Notes: generated by a model not told the origin, from the letters alone. A DNA stretch of 64,000 nt from Planomicrobium sp. CPCC 101079 (GCF_007859275.1 NZ_VOHC01000024.1:1-64000); one strand, 5' to 3'. Shown: positions 24,627 to 33,713, counted from the stretch's first letter. A program made the numbers and translations.

Positions 24627-26354
24627 TTGAAAACGGTTTTTTCTTATGCAAAACCTTATAAAGGTTATATTATCTTCGCATTATTGTTAATGCTGCTCGA
24701 GCTGACGGTCGAATTGATGCAGCCGTTTGTTATTGCAAAAATTGTGGACGACGGCATCGTAGCCGGCGACCAAGAGCGGATTATCCAGCTGGGAATTTTG
24801 CTGATGGGGCTGTCTGTCATTGCGCTTTTATCAGGCATTACCAATTCATACTATGCCTCACACGTCTCGCAAAGCTTTTCGTTTGATTTGCGGCGCGTGC
24901 TTTATGGCCGTGTCCAGTCGTTTTCGTTGGCCACTTTCAACAAATTTCCTGCATCCGCTTTAATCACTCGGCTAACGAGCGACATTACACTTGTTCAGCA
25001 AGTGCTTTTTATGGGGCTGCGGATTATGCTCCGGGCTCCGCTGCTTGTTATAGGAAGCATGGTGATGGCGTTTGTCCTCAATGCTAAATTAGCCGTATAT
25101 TTGGTCATTGTTTTTCCTGTTTTGCTTTTATTCTTATATGTAATGGTATTAAAAGGAGTCGCCCACTTCGGGTATGTCCAAAAGCGCCTGGACCGGGTGA
25201 ACCGATTGATCCAAGAAAACTTGCAGGCAGTGCGCTTGATCAAAGCGTATCTGCGCGGCAACTACGAAGCGAGCCGATTCTCTAGCGTCGCAGGGTCGCT
25301 CAAAGTTGATACTGTCAAAGCCTTCCGGATCATGGAAGTGGTCTTGCCGGTCCTGTTGTTCGGCATGAACCTTTCGCTATTGGCTGTACTATGGTTTGGC
25401 GCTTCGCATATTCAGACCGGCAGCGCTCAAATTGGTGAACTGGTAGCCATCGTAAACTACGCCATGCGCATGACAGGCGCATTTTCCATGTTTTCTTTTA
25501 TTATTATGGCGTTCGCCCGAGCGAAAGCTTCTTCAGAACGGATTGAAGAAGTGCTTCTTGCGGAAGATAGCCGTGAGAAAGAAGAAAAAGGTGAAACGCA
25601 GGCAAGCCGCCGCGGAGAAGTTGTTTTTGAAAACGTTTCTTTCACCTATCCTGGAACAACCCGCGAAGTGCTGAAAAACATTTCGTTCCGGATGAAGCCG
25701 AATGAAAAGCTGGCTATTATGGGAGCGACAGGATCTGGAAAAACGTCATTGCTGCAGCTGATTCCACGGTTTTACGATGCTGTCGATGGCGCCGTCCTGG
25801 TGCATGGGCATGATGTGAAAAGCTGGTCTTTGCAGGCACTCCGAAAAACGATCGGCGTCGTGCCGCAGCAATCGCTCCTTTTTACAGGCACGATTTCCGA
25901 TAATTTGTCTTGGGGCAAAGAACAGGCTGAGCAGGAAGAATTGGCTCATGCTGCTGCGAAAGCCCAAATCCACCAGACGGTCGAGCGTTTCCCGAAAGGC
26001 TATAGTACGCGAGTAGGGCAAAAAGGCGTCAATTTGTCTGGCGGCCAAAAGCAGCGGTTGTCTATTGCGCGCGCGCTTGTCCGCAAACCATCCATTCTCA
26101 TCTTGGATGACAGCACCAGCGCTTTGGATGTGAAAACGGAAGCGGCGCTTTGGCAAGCACTGGATAGCGAAAAAGCGACAATGCTTGTGGTGACCCAGAA
26201 AATCCGGACGGCAAAAAAAGCCGATCGCATTTTGCTTATGGAAGAAGGGGCTGTTTCCGCTTATGGCACGCATGACCAATTAATGAAAGACTCGGAATTG
26301 TACAGGCAGATTGCGCTTTCCCAACAAGAAGAGGAGGTGGACGAATATGTTTGA
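24627..26354 (+). CDS. ABC exporter half-transporter with degenerate catalytic site (YheI/BmrC-like)
   Basis: A 575-residue half-transporter: six-helix type-1 exporter domain (about 1-300) and a nucleotide-binding domain with Walker A GATGSGKTS, signature LSGGQKQR and Walker B ILILDDSTSALD. The usual catalytic Glu after Walker B is Asp here, and the H-loop His is Gln (VTQKIR), as in the non-catalytic half of heterodimeric multidrug exporters. The start is TTG, preceded by AAGGGG. The stop overlaps the next gene's start by 8 nt, so the two halves are coupled. It probably exports drugs or other hydrophobic compounds. Confidence 0.9.
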   Translation: MKTVFSYAKPYKGYIIFALLLMLLELTVELMQPFVIAKIVDDGIVAGDQERIIQLGILLMGLSVIALLSGITNSYYASHVSQSFSFDLRRVLYGRVQSFSLATFNKFPASALITRLTSDITLVQQVLFMGLRIMLRAPLLVIGSMVMAFVLNAKLAVYLVIVFPVLLLFLYVMVLKGVAHFGYVQKRLDRVNRLIQENLQAVRLIKAYLRGNYEASRFSSVAGSLKVDTVKAFRIMEVVLPVLLFGMNLSLLAVLWFGASHIQTGSAQIGELVAIVNYAMRMTGAFSMFSFIIMAFARAKASSERIEEVLLAEDSREKEEKGETQASRRGEVVFENVSFTYPGTTREVLKNISFRMKPNEKLAIMGATGSGKTSLLQLIPRFYDAVDGAVLVHGHDVKSWSLQALRKTIGVVPQQSLLFTGTISDNLSWGKEQAEQEELAHAAAKAQIHQTVERFPKGYSTRVGQKGVNLSGGQKQRLSIARALVRKPSILILDDSTSALDVKTEAALWQALDSEKATMLVVTQKIRTAKKADRILLMEEGAVSAYGTHDQLMKDSELYRQIALSQQEEEVDEYV

Positions 26355-28170
26355 TGCCATCCGCCGTCCCTTTGGCTATGAACCGGTCATTAAAAAAGAA
26401 GATTTGAAGAAGAACACGGCTAAAAAAACGGAACGGGCAGAAAACTGGCAGTCGACTTTGCTGAGAATCTGGAAGCTGGTTGATGAACACCGTTTCTTGC
26501 TGATTATTGTGCTGGGTTTGGTGTTCATCAGTTCTGCCTTAGCGCTGCTCGGTCCATATCTCGTTGGCCATATTATTGACCATTACATTGTTCCGCAGAA
26601 TTTCAGTGGCATGGGCACGATTATTGCCTGGCTGGTTGCGGTTTACACAGGTTATTCGCTGACGATGTATTTACAGAACTACTGGATGGTCGGAATCGCC
26701 CAGCAAGTCATCTACCGCATGCGGACTGGGCTATTCGAGCATTTGCAGCGATTGCCCGTCTCCTTTTTCGATAAACGGCAGCACGGTGAATTGATGAGCC
26801 GGATGACGAACGATATCGAAAACGTCTCATCAACGCTGAACAGTTCATTTATCCAAGTGTTTTCGAGTATTTTGACGTTACTTGGCACCGCCGTCGTCAT
26901 GGTGATGCTCAGCCCGTTGTTGACGGTGCTGACGCTTGTCATCATTCCGCTTATGTATGTTTCGATGCAATGGATTACAAAGCGGACGGGAAGATTGTAT
27001 AAGGAACAGCAACAAGCCATCGGTGACTTGAATGGTTATATCGAAGAAACGATTTCTGGCCAGAAGATTGTCAAAGCCTTTTCACAGGAACCTCGTGTTA
27101 TGGAGGAATTCCTCGTGAAAAGCGAACGAATGCGAAGCACTGGTTTTTGGGCATGGACCTATGCCGGTTTTATCCCAAAAGTAATGAACTTCCTAAATAA
27201 CGCAAGCTTTGCAATTGTAGCCGGTGTAGGCGGGGTTTTGGCGTTGAAAGGTTCGGTCTCAATCGGTGTGATTGTCATTTTCACTGAGTATGCCCGGCAG
27301 TTCACGCGCCCATTAAATGATCTGGCCAACCAGTTTAATACCATTTTATCGGCCATTGCAGGGGCCGAACGCGTATTTTCGATTATGGGCGAAAAGGAAG
27401 AGCCGGACGATCAAGTTGAAAACGCGGACAAAGAACTTCGCGGCCAAGTCGTTTTTGATGAGGTCTCCTTTAAATACGAAGGTGCTGAAGAAGACTGGAC
27501 CATCCGCAATGTCAGCTTTACGGTGAACGTCGGCCAAACGGCGGCGCTGGTGGGAGCGACAGGTGCAGGAAAAACGACCATCATGCAGCTGCTTGCGCGC
27601 TTTTATGATGCCAACGAAGGGGAAATCCGGCTGGATGGCACTCCGATTGCTTCAATGCCACGGGAAACGCTGCGGAAGCAAATTGCGTTTGTGCTGCAAG
27701 ATCCGTTCCTTTTCGAAGCAACGGTAATGGAGAACATCCGCTACGGCCGTTTGGATGCCACCGACGAAGAAGTGATGGAAGCGGCCCAAAAAGCCAATGC
27801 CCATGAGTTTATCGAAAAATTGCCGAATGGCTACGATACCATTCTTTCCGGCGATGGTTCGATGATCAGCCAAGGGCAGAAGCAATTGCTGTCGATTGCG
27901 CGGGCGCTCATTGCGGATCCGGTTATCTTGCTTCTTGATGAAGCGACCAGCTCGATCGATACAGTGACGGAACTGAAAATCCAGGAAGCGCTGGAGCGGC
28001 TGATGAAGGGGCGGACGAGTTTCGTTATCGCCCACCGTCTGAATACAGTCCGACAAGCGGATTTGGTTATGGTTATGAGTATGGGAGAATTGGTCGAATC
28101 CGGTACGCAGCAGCAACTCCTTACTCGTGGCGGAATGTATGCGAACATGCTTGCGGATGCCAAGTTATAA
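26347..28170 (+). CDS. ABC exporter half-transporter, catalytic partner (YheH/BmrD-like)
   Basis: A 607-residue partner of the preceding gene. It has an N-terminal extension (about 1-45), six membrane helices (about 50-340) and an NBD with Walker A GATGAGKTT, Walker B VILLLDEATSSID with catalytic Glu, and an intact H-loop (FVIAHRLNTV). Its signature motif is altered (ISQGQKQ in place of LSGGQ). A degenerate site in one subunit and an altered signature in the other are the hallmark of asymmetric heterodimeric exporters such as BmrCD. The ATG at 26347 follows GAGGAGGTGG; an in-frame extension from 26311 lacks a ribosome site. Confidence 0.9.
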   Translation: MFDAIRRPFGYEPVIKKEDLKKNTAKKTERAENWQSTLLRIWKLVDEHRFLLIIVLGLVFISSALALLGPYLVGHIIDHYIVPQNFSGMGTIIAWLVAVYTGYSLTMYLQNYWMVGIAQQVIYRMRTGLFEHLQRLPVSFFDKRQHGELMSRMTNDIENVSSTLNSSFIQVFSSILTLLGTAVVMVMLSPLLTVLTLVIIPLMYVSMQWITKRTGRLYKEQQQAIGDLNGYIEETISGQKIVKAFSQEPRVMEEFLVKSERMRSTGFWAWTYAGFIPKVMNFLNNASFAIVAGVGGVLALKGSVSIGVIVIFTEYARQFTRPLNDLANQFNTILSAIAGAERVFSIMGEKEEPDDQVENADKELRGQVVFDEVSFKYEGAEEDWTIRNVSFTVNVGQTAALVGATGAGKTTIMQLLARFYDANEGEIRLDGTPIASMPRETLRKQIAFVLQDPFLFEATVMENIRYGRLDATDEEVMEAAQKANAHEFIEKLPNGYDTILSGDGSMISQGQKQLLSIARALIADPVILLLDEATSSIDTVTELKIQEALERLMKGRTSFVIAHRLNTVRQADLVMVMSMGELVESGTQQQLLTRGGMYANMLADAKL

Positions 28171-28178
28171 AAGGTGGA

Positions 28179-28212
28179 GAAGCTGTCCTTAAACTTAGGG
28201 CAGCTTCTTTTT
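28179..28212 (+). terminator. Terminator of the ABC exporter operon
   Basis: GAAGCTGTCC at 28179-28188 pairs with GGGCAGCTTC at 28198-28207, with one wobble, followed by TTTTTAT. Confidence 0.8.
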
Positions 28213-28293
28213 ATAATTTCACTATCAACGACGCGGTCGTCGGATTAATTCCGTTATGATACGATAAAAGAAAAACGAAAAGGAGGAAACTTG

Positions 28294-29142
28294 ATGAATG
28301 TATCTTTATCGATTGATTCGTTTCCGCTTGATGAAGACACAACCCGCGATATGCACGAGCTGCTGGAAGGGTTGCCGACAAATTATGAGACAGTGTTGAA
28401 TGCTCCAGCTTGGCGGATGCCGGAAGCGAGAGGCTTTGCGGTATTGGCCTATATGGAAGGCAGCGGCTTGATCGGTTTTGCCACCTGTGTTGATATTGTA
28501 GGGCTTCACCATTACGAATGGTCGGCTATTGTCCACCCGGATTTCCGGCGGCAAACCATCGGAACTGCCCTGGCAGATGGCATCTCGTATGGGCTTCAGC
28601 AGAGGGAAGCGGAAAGTGAACTAGCGGTATTCATTGAAGATGAAGAAGCGGCGGCTTTTCTGGCAAGTCTGGGTTATGTAGCCGACTTTAAAGAAATTCT
28701 GCTTGGCGCATCGGCGCTTGAAGCGGGCGGATTGCCGGAAGGAGTATCGGTTCTCCCGTATAACGACGAACAATCCGAATTAGCGGCGGTTTTAGTGGCG
28801 GCTTTTGATGAAGAAGTGCTGTCGGTCATGGTGCATAATATTGAGGATGCAGGACGGGAAATATGGCTGATGAAAAAAGATGGCCGGATTGTAGCAACGG
28901 CGACGCTTATTGCGGAAGGCAATGAACTATGGATTACCGCTTTTGCAGTTGATCCAAAAGAGCAAGGCAAAGGCTACGGCCAGGCATTCTTGCGCTGGTG
29001 CCGCAACCATGCGTTTTTTAAAGAAAAGGGCCAAGTGCTGCTGGATGTTGAAACGACAAATGACGCGGTTCGGGTGTATGAAAAAGCCGGATTTCTGCCA
29101 ATAGATACCGTTCATTACTGGAAGCGGAAAGAAATGAAATAA
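28294..29142 (+). CDS. GNAT N-acetyltransferase with two GNAT-like repeats
   Basis: A 282-residue protein made of two GNAT folds. The first (about 25-125) has WSAIVHPDFRRQTIGTALADG; the second (about 150-282) has AVDPKEQGKGYGQAFLRW, which keeps the Q/RxxGxG/A acetyl-CoA loop, and ends with VETTNDAVRVYEKAGF. The second domain is probably the active one. The substrate cannot be told from the sequence. A TTG at 28291 is in frame, but the ATG at 28294 has better spacing from AAAGGAGG. The gene is monocistronic with its own terminator at 29149. Confidence 0.85.
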   Translation: MNVSLSIDSFPLDEDTTRDMHELLEGLPTNYETVLNAPAWRMPEARGFAVLAYMEGSGLIGFATCVDIVGLHHYEWSAIVHPDFRRQTIGTALADGISYGLQQREAESELAVFIEDEEAAAFLASLGYVADFKEILLGASALEAGGLPEGVSVLPYNDEQSELAAVLVAAFDEEVLSVMVHNIEDAGREIWLMKKDGRIVATATLIAEGNELWITAFAVDPKEQGKGYGQAFLRWCRNHAFFKEKGQVLLDVETTNDAVRVYEKAGFLPIDTVHYWKRKEMK

Positions 29143-29148
29143 ACCAAA

Positions 29149-29178
29149 AAACCACCCATCAAGTTGGGTGGTTTCATA
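29149..29178 (+). terminator. Terminator between the acetyltransferase and YusW-like genes
   Basis: AAACCACCC at 29149-29157 and GGGTGGTTT at 29166-29174 form a 9-bp stem. It lies between converging genes, and A-rich and T-rich flanks allow use in both directions. Confidence 0.8.
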
Positions 29179-29185
29179 TGACTGC

Positions 29186-29695
29186 TCAGTTTCCGGATGC
29201 TTGGTATTCTTTATTTTCTCCACCTTGGTACTGAACTTGGATTTCAATATTACTATAGCCTTCTTCTAAACCGAAAGCTTCCACCACTTGCGGTATAACA
29301 TCTTCTTCCGCCATGTCAGGCTGAAGCTCCATATTCATGAATGCCGGTTCAATCTGATCCCAAGCCTCATTGCCGCTAAGCTCCATGTCTTCAAGTTTAT
29401 TTGTGTATGTGGCTTCGACTTTCTCGCGGACTTCCTCATAGCTAACAGAATAGGCTTCATCTTGGTCTGGATAGTCCACTGTCATTTCGAATTCGGTAAA
29501 GCCGAATGTCCCGCCTCCGACATCTTCACTGTCAACTCCACCGCTAGTAGCCGCATCGGCATTCGTGTCAGAAGGATCAGTCGTTTCTTCGTTTTGGACT
29601 GGTTCCGTCACTTCTTCGCTGCTGCCGCAAGCAGCAAGCCCCATTGATGAGGAGAGGAATAAAACGGTTAATAGAGAAGATTTACGATAACTCAT
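29186..29695 (-). CDS. YusW-like lipoprotein
   Basis: A 169-residue lipoprotein with signal peptide and lipobox (SSSMGLAAC), an acidic Ser/Thr/Asp linker (about 26-55), and a compact C-terminal domain of about 100 residues (FTEFEMTVDYPDQDEAYSV...) similar to YusW of Bacillus subtilis, whose role is unknown. An ATG three codons earlier overlaps the AAAGGA ribosome site; the ATG at 29695 is 9 nt after it and was preferred. It should be anchored on the outer face of the membrane. The gene converges on the acetyltransferase gene. Confidence 0.82.
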   Translation of the reverse strand: MSYRKSSLLTVLFLSSSMGLAACGSSEEVTEPVQNEETTDPSDTNADAATSGGVDSEDVGGGTFGFTEFEMTVDYPDQDEAYSVSYEEVREKVEATYTNKLEDMELSGNEAWDQIEPAFMNMELQPDMAEEDVIPQVVEAFGLEEGYSNIEIQVQYQGGENKEYQASGN

Positions 29696-29756
29696 TAGTC
29701 TCATCCTTTCGCTGTCGTATTACGGTAATCATTCCCGATTCTCGTGCTTTTAATCT

Positions 29757-30044
29757 TTAATAGGGGCATCGATGAAGAGCGGAAATTGGATAATCCAACC
29801 GGCTTTCAAGCAGTTTCAGCATATTTTGAGAAGCCAACCGCAAATTGTTCAACGTATGGCCGACAATGATGTGGGCTGTATACATAAAGTCCTGTAATGG
29901 CTTGGTAGATTCCGATATTTCCCAATCTTTGTGATGCCGCATGATTGACTTCACTTTTGGGTATAAAACTAAATAAGTGCAAAAAATAATGAAAAAGACA
30001 AAACATTTCATCAGAAGCTTCTTGAAAAAGGAATTATGCGCCAT
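29757..30044 (-). CDS. Possible small membrane protein, unknown
   Basis: A 95-codon frame beginning MAHNSFFKKLLMKCFVFFIIF has one predicted membrane helix (about 11-28) and a polar tail rich in His, Lys and Ser. It does not mirror a gene on the other strand, and the region otherwise has no known gene. Against it, no good ribosome site precedes the ATG at 30044 or the alternative ATG at 30011, and no family is recognised. Its 5' end overlaps a small plus-strand frame by nine bases. Confidence 0.3.
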   Translation of the reverse strand: MAHNSFFKKLLMKCFVFFIIFCTYLVLYPKVKSIMRHHKDWEISESTKPLQDFMYTAHIIVGHTLNNLRLASQNMLKLLESRLDYPISALHRCPY

Positions 30045-30179
30045 TATCCAGAAACCATAGCCCAGCGCCTTCTTCGCGCGAAGAAAGTGGCATACATTGC
30101 CGGATCCACACAAGGAACACAGGCTCTTCCGGTGTCAATTAATTCAAAGGACGCGCTTGATCAATACTTCTTCTTGTAA
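30036..30179 (+). CDS. Possible 47-residue protein upstream of the glycerophosphodiesterase-like gene
   Basis: The frame MRHYPETIAQRLLRAKKVAYIAGSTQG... ends with DQYFFL. It starts with ATG after AAAAGGA at 5 nt spacing and stops 38 bp before the next plus-strand gene, so it could be the first gene of a two-gene operon. Codon use looks like that of its neighbours. No family is recognised, and the 513-bp stretch it lies in has no other firm gene. Confidence 0.4.
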   Translation: MRHYPETIAQRLLRAKKVAYIAGSTQGTQALPVSINSKDALDQYFFL

Positions 30180-30217
30180 CTTTAGGAAATACGGACGGAT
30201 ATATTAGGAGGACCTTC

Positions 30218-30931
30218 ATGAAAATTTACGCGAATAGAGGAAATTCAGGACACTATCCTGAAAATACACTTGCAGCTTTCCGGGCAGCCGCGGAGTTGCC
30301 GGTTGCGGGAGTTGTTATAAATGTGCAGTTATCAAAAGATGATAAAGTTGTCGTTATCCATGACGAAAGACTGGAACGCACTACAGATGGCCAAGGATAT
30401 GTAAAAGACAAGACACTTGCCGAGCTAAAGGAGTTAGATTGCGGTGCCTGGTTTTCTCCTGAATGGGAAGGCGAAAGAATTCCGGCACTCGATGAGGTGT
30501 TTGATATTTTCCGAGAAACGGAGCACCGTCTTAATATTGAGTTGAAAACGGATTTTTTCCCATACGACAAATTGATTGAAAAGGTGATTGCATTGTCGGA
30601 TAAGCGGGGGATGACCGAACGGCTGATCATGTCTTCATTCAACCACGAAGATGTTCAAAAAGTATGCAAAGAAACGCATGTCGAAGCAGCTGTTTCGACC
30701 TCTCAAATATTAGTTGATGTTTATGATTATGCGCGGGTCATCGGCACGAACCGCATTCACATGTCGCTGTCAGCCGCATATCGGAAAACGGCTACCGATG
30801 CGCTAAGAAAAGGCGCAATAATCTACGTGTATACCGACAACGACCTTCAATATGTGGAAGAGCTCCAGCAAATAGGAATACACGGACTCATCACAAATCA
30901 CCCTGAAACGATGCTAACAAAGTTTCCATAA
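30218..30931 (+). CDS. Glycerophosphodiester phosphodiesterase-like protein lacking key catalytic residues
   Basis: The 237-residue TIM-barrel protein follows the GDPD pattern: PENTLAAFRAA near residue 14, VIHDERLERTTDG near 46, and NIELKTD near 107. However, three core residues of active enzymes are changed. The catalytic His of HRG is Asn (ANRGNSG), and the metal ligands of the ELD motif are Val and Asn (GVVINVQL). The Arg of HRG, the HD His and the Glu/Lys of IELK remain. The frame is otherwise intact, with an AGGAGG ribosome site and a terminator. It may be an inactive relative, a binding protein, or an enzyme with altered chemistry; it should not be labelled an ordinary phosphodiesterase. 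Confidence 0.85.
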   Translation: MKIYANRGNSGHYPENTLAAFRAAAELPVAGVVINVQLSKDDKVVVIHDERLERTTDGQGYVKDKTLAELKELDCGAWFSPEWEGERIPALDEVFDIFRETEHRLNIELKTDFFPYDKLIEKVIALSDKRGMTERLIMSSFNHEDVQKVCKETHVEAAVSTSQILVDVYDYARVIGTNRIHMSLSAAYRKTATDALRKGAIIYVYTDNDLQYVEELQQIGIHGLITNHPETMLTKFP

Positions 30932-30960
30932 AAAAGAGGCGCCGAATAGGCGCCTCTTTT
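30932..30960. terminator. Bidirectional terminator between the GDPD-like and DUF2804 genes
   Basis: AAAAGAGGCGCC at 30932-30943 and GGCGCCTCTTTT at 30949-30960 form a perfect 12-bp stem with a GAATA loop. It touches the stop codons of both converging genes. Confidence 0.9.
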
Positions 30961-31978
30961 ACCATTTAGCATGATGTTCTTCGATTGCTCCAAGCATTTG
31001 AAGGATTTTGACCTTTTTTCCATCCGGCTCGCGGACATAGCCGTTATAATAGCCGAAAAGCTGATGAATTTCTGATTTAACAAGCCGGACATCTGTTTTG
31101 GAGATGCGCTCGAAAAACGGAACAAAGGTCAATCTCACATCATCAGAAAACTTCGTATGAATAAGCCATGGTTCCTTGTAATTTTCCCGGTTGTATCGGA
31201 ATAAAACATCTTCATGAATTTTGGTCATTTTCCCATTTATAAAAAAAGCATTTTCAGTCATCCCGGTTCCATCGGTCCACTTGCCGCCGAAATTCAATCC
31301 GATAACTTTGCCATGAAAACGCTGAGAGGCCATAGCCCAATTCCATGAGGTTTCCCGAGGCCAGATGCCTCTGCCGTAATCCAAGATGGCATAACTGTCA
31401 TCTACATCAAATTCGAATCGCTGGCTCCCGATCTTTACGGAACCTGAAGTTGGAAGAGAGAGGTGTTTCCCGGTAAACTGGAACGTCTGCCGATTCCAAG
31501 GAATGACGACATTCAAGGAATCGTGCGCCTCAGGATGATGCACCTCCAGATCAGCCTGCAGCGATTCACCTTCAAAATCGTTTATAGTAACCGTAATATG
31601 TGTTTTATTGTGATTGTAATCAAATTGAATGGCCATATCGTCATGACGGAAAAAACTGCTTTCCAATACTTGTCCAGGAAGCTTAAGCTGGCGTGTGAAT
31701 GGAACAATGACAGTTTTCTCCTGAAAGCGCAATGTTTCGTAATTCAAAAAGTAGACGTTGCAGATTGTCGCGTAATCCAAGTGGCTAATAGTTGCCGAAA
31801 ACATTAATTCTTCCCCAAAAACACACCAATAGTTCCACTTTTTCTTACGCAAAAAGTTCCCCCGCAAATTGCACTCGATAAGCGGCTCTCTTGCAAAGCC
31901 GATGGCGTTGGGATTTAATTGGCCTTTTGCATCACAAAGCATTACGTGTTCTGTAAGTTCCCGTTCTACATGCTGCAT
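30959..31978 (-). CDS. DUF2804 family protein
   Basis: A 339-residue protein of the DUF2804 family, recognised by DYGRGIWPRETSWNWAMAS near residue 207 and GLNFGGKWTDGTGMTENAFF near 236. The fold is rich in beta strands; no signal peptide or membrane helix is visible. Its function is unknown, though some relatives resemble carbohydrate- or lipid-handling beta-sandwich proteins. The longer frame starting at 32005 has no ribosome site. The ATG at 31978 follows GCGAGGTGG at proper spacing. It is monocistronic on the minus strand. Confidence 0.85.
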   Translation of the reverse strand: MQHVERELTEHVMLCDAKGQLNPNAIGFAREPLIECNLRGNFLRKKKWNYWCVFGEELMFSATISHLDYATICNVYFLNYETLRFQEKTVIVPFTRQLKLPGQVLESSFFRHDDMAIQFDYNHNKTHITVTINDFEGESLQADLEVHHPEAHDSLNVVIPWNRQTFQFTGKHLSLPTSGSVKIGSQRFEFDVDDSYAILDYGRGIWPRETSWNWAMASQRFHGKVIGLNFGGKWTDGTGMTENAFFINGKMTKIHEDVLFRYNRENYKEPWLIHTKFSDDVRLTFVPFFERISKTDVRLVKSEIHQLFGYYNGYVREPDGKKVKILQMLGAIEEHHAKW

Positions 31979-32161
31979 CAAATCCACCTCGCACCTTATT
32001 CTCATTCTTATTGTAGCAGACTAGGGGTAGAAAGTTCGCACAGAAGGGGCTACAGCAAAATCAATAAGATGAAAAAATAATGAAATGCGTATAATTAGGA
32101 CTATATTACTGATTTGACGCAAGTCGAACTTTGCCAAGCGATATAAAAAAGGAATGTTTCA

Positions 32162-33016
32162 TTATTGAGGTGGCTTTCTCCACATGAGTGCCAGTGTTCC
32201 TTCGCCGGCGTGGACGGCAAGAGAAGAGCTGATATTGCCGATTAAGACATTTGCTTCGGGAGCAAACTTCAATACTTCCTGCTTTACGCTTTCGGCCTCG
32301 CCTGGAATATTGGCGTGGATTACTTGAAAAGTATTTACTCCGTAGTCTGCATGGTCTTGTTTTGCGTGGTTCAACAAATATTGAACCGCTTTTTTATGTG
32401 AACGCACTTTATCAATAGGAGCTAGTTCGCCTTCAGGAGTGAGCTGGACAATCGGCTTCACTTGCAGCAAGCTGCCGATATAATACTGTGCACCGCTCAT
32501 ACGGCCGCCTTTATAAAGCTGCGTCAAGTTGCCGATCAGTATATAATTGCGGAAATTTGTGGTTTCGGCCTCTAATTGAAGAGCGATCGCTTCTGCTTCT
32601 AGCCCTTGTTCGGCCAATTCCAACCCTCTTTCCAACAAGCCCGACAAGCCATAAGACAGAGCCATTGAATCAACGGCATATAATTTGAAATTGCTCATTT
32701 GGGCTCCTGAAACAGATGAAGCAATCGTGCCGCTTAGTTTCGCAGAAGCATGGATAGCGATGCCACATTCATATTCTTCTTTCAGTTTCTCGTAAAGTTC
32801 AGCAAATCTGCCGGCAGAAGGCTGAGACGTTTTAGGAAACTCTGGAGCGGCTTTAATGCGCTGATACAACTGTTCATTTGATAAGTCTACACCGTCGACG
32901 AATTCTTCCAAACCGAAATGCAGGTTTAATGGAACCACGTAGACATCTGGATGAGCTTTGAATTCTTCAGTAACATATGCGGTACTGTCTAAGATCCAGG
33001 CGATTGGTTTTTTCAT
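32162..33016 (-). CDS. DegV-family fatty-acid-binding protein
   Basis: A 284-residue protein of the DegV/FakB type. The N-terminal domain has ILDSTAYV and PKTSQPSAGRFAELYEKL, where the Thr-Ser-Gln-Pro segment contacts the fatty acid carboxylate. AIHASAKLSGTIASSV and VDSMALSYG follow as in FakB proteins. Members hold a fatty acid for phosphorylation by the FakA kinase, feeding phospholipid synthesis together with PlsX and PlsY. A PlsY-like gene lies just upstream on the same strand (33147-33713), which fits a link to lipid synthesis. The FakA gene is not in the window. Confidence 0.9.
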   Translation of the reverse strand: MKKPIAWILDSTAYVTEEFKAHPDVYVVPLNLHFGLEEFVDGVDLSNEQLYQRIKAAPEFPKTSQPSAGRFAELYEKLKEEYECGIAIHASAKLSGTIASSVSGAQMSNFKLYAVDSMALSYGLSGLLERGLELAEQGLEAEAIALQLEAETTNFRNYILIGNLTQLYKGGRMSGAQYYIGSLLQVKPIVQLTPEGELAPIDKVRSHKKAVQYLLNHAKQDHADYGVNTFQVIHANIPGEAESVKQEVLKFAPEANVLIGNISSSLAVHAGEGTLALMWRKPPQ

Positions 33017-33146
33017 TTAAAACATCCCATCTTTTATAATTTGAATAATAAAACTATACCATTAATAATATTGACCCGGTAGCATAATCCGATTTCTGTT
33101 CAAATGGGTGAGTATGTTACAAACAACTGGCGTTAATTGAATAATA

Positions 33147-33713
33147 TTAGGCTTTGGAAAAACGGTTTTCAAAAGATTCCTTCAAATCTTTCTGATGCTT
33201 GATTAAGATGAAGAGAATGGCAATTGCAAGTGGCCATGCCCATTCCAACTGCTCCCGGTAAACCCCTGCTGCAACAAATGCGGCATAACTGAAAAGCATG
33301 GTCAGTGTCGCGCTTCTGACAATCGGCAAAAACACGGCAAAAACGATAAACATGATAAGAAAAAGCCCAGGAGTCAAAACTAGTGTTACCCCAATGAACG
33401 AAGCAATGCCTTTTCCGCCCCGCCCCTTTAGCCAGAAGGGAAACAAATGGCCGCAAATCACCAAAAGCCCGGCGATTGCAATTATCCACAAGTCAAATTG
33501 AAAATATTTGCCGAGCCAGACAACGAATGCGGATTTTCCGGCATCACCTAAAAATGTAAGAAAAAAAGCGGTTTTCCCGATGACGGCCCCCGCATTTCGA
33601 GCGCCCAAATTGCCGCTCAACTCAGTACGTAAATCGACGCCTTTCCACTTGCCGACCCACCAAGCCGTTAACATATTCCCAATAAGATAGGATGCAATCC
33701 AGTAAACAATCAT
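33147..33713 (-). CDS. PlsY-like glycerol-3-phosphate acyltransferase
   Basis: A 188-residue membrane protein with five or more helices. The PlsY signature loops are present: SGNLGARNAGAVIGK (phosphate-binding), GHLFPFWLKGRGGKGIASF (the Gly-rich second motif) and KHQKDLKESFENR near the C-terminus, in place of the usual RHRENI-type motif. PlsY acylates glycerol 3-phosphate with acyl-phosphate at the membrane. Divergence of the third motif suggests a paralogue rather than the main plsY. The ATG follows AGGAGGCCCTTA. DegV lies 130 bp downstream on the same strand. Confidence 0.85.
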   Translation of the reverse strand: MIVYWIASYLIGNMLTAWWVGKWKGVDLRTELSGNLGARNAGAVIGKTAFFLTFLGDAGKSAFVVWLGKYFQFDLWIIAIAGLLVICGHLFPFWLKGRGGKGIASFIGVTLVLTPGLFLIMFIVFAVFLPIVRSATLTMLFSYAAFVAAGVYREQLEWAWPLAIAILFILIKHQKDLKESFENRFSKA

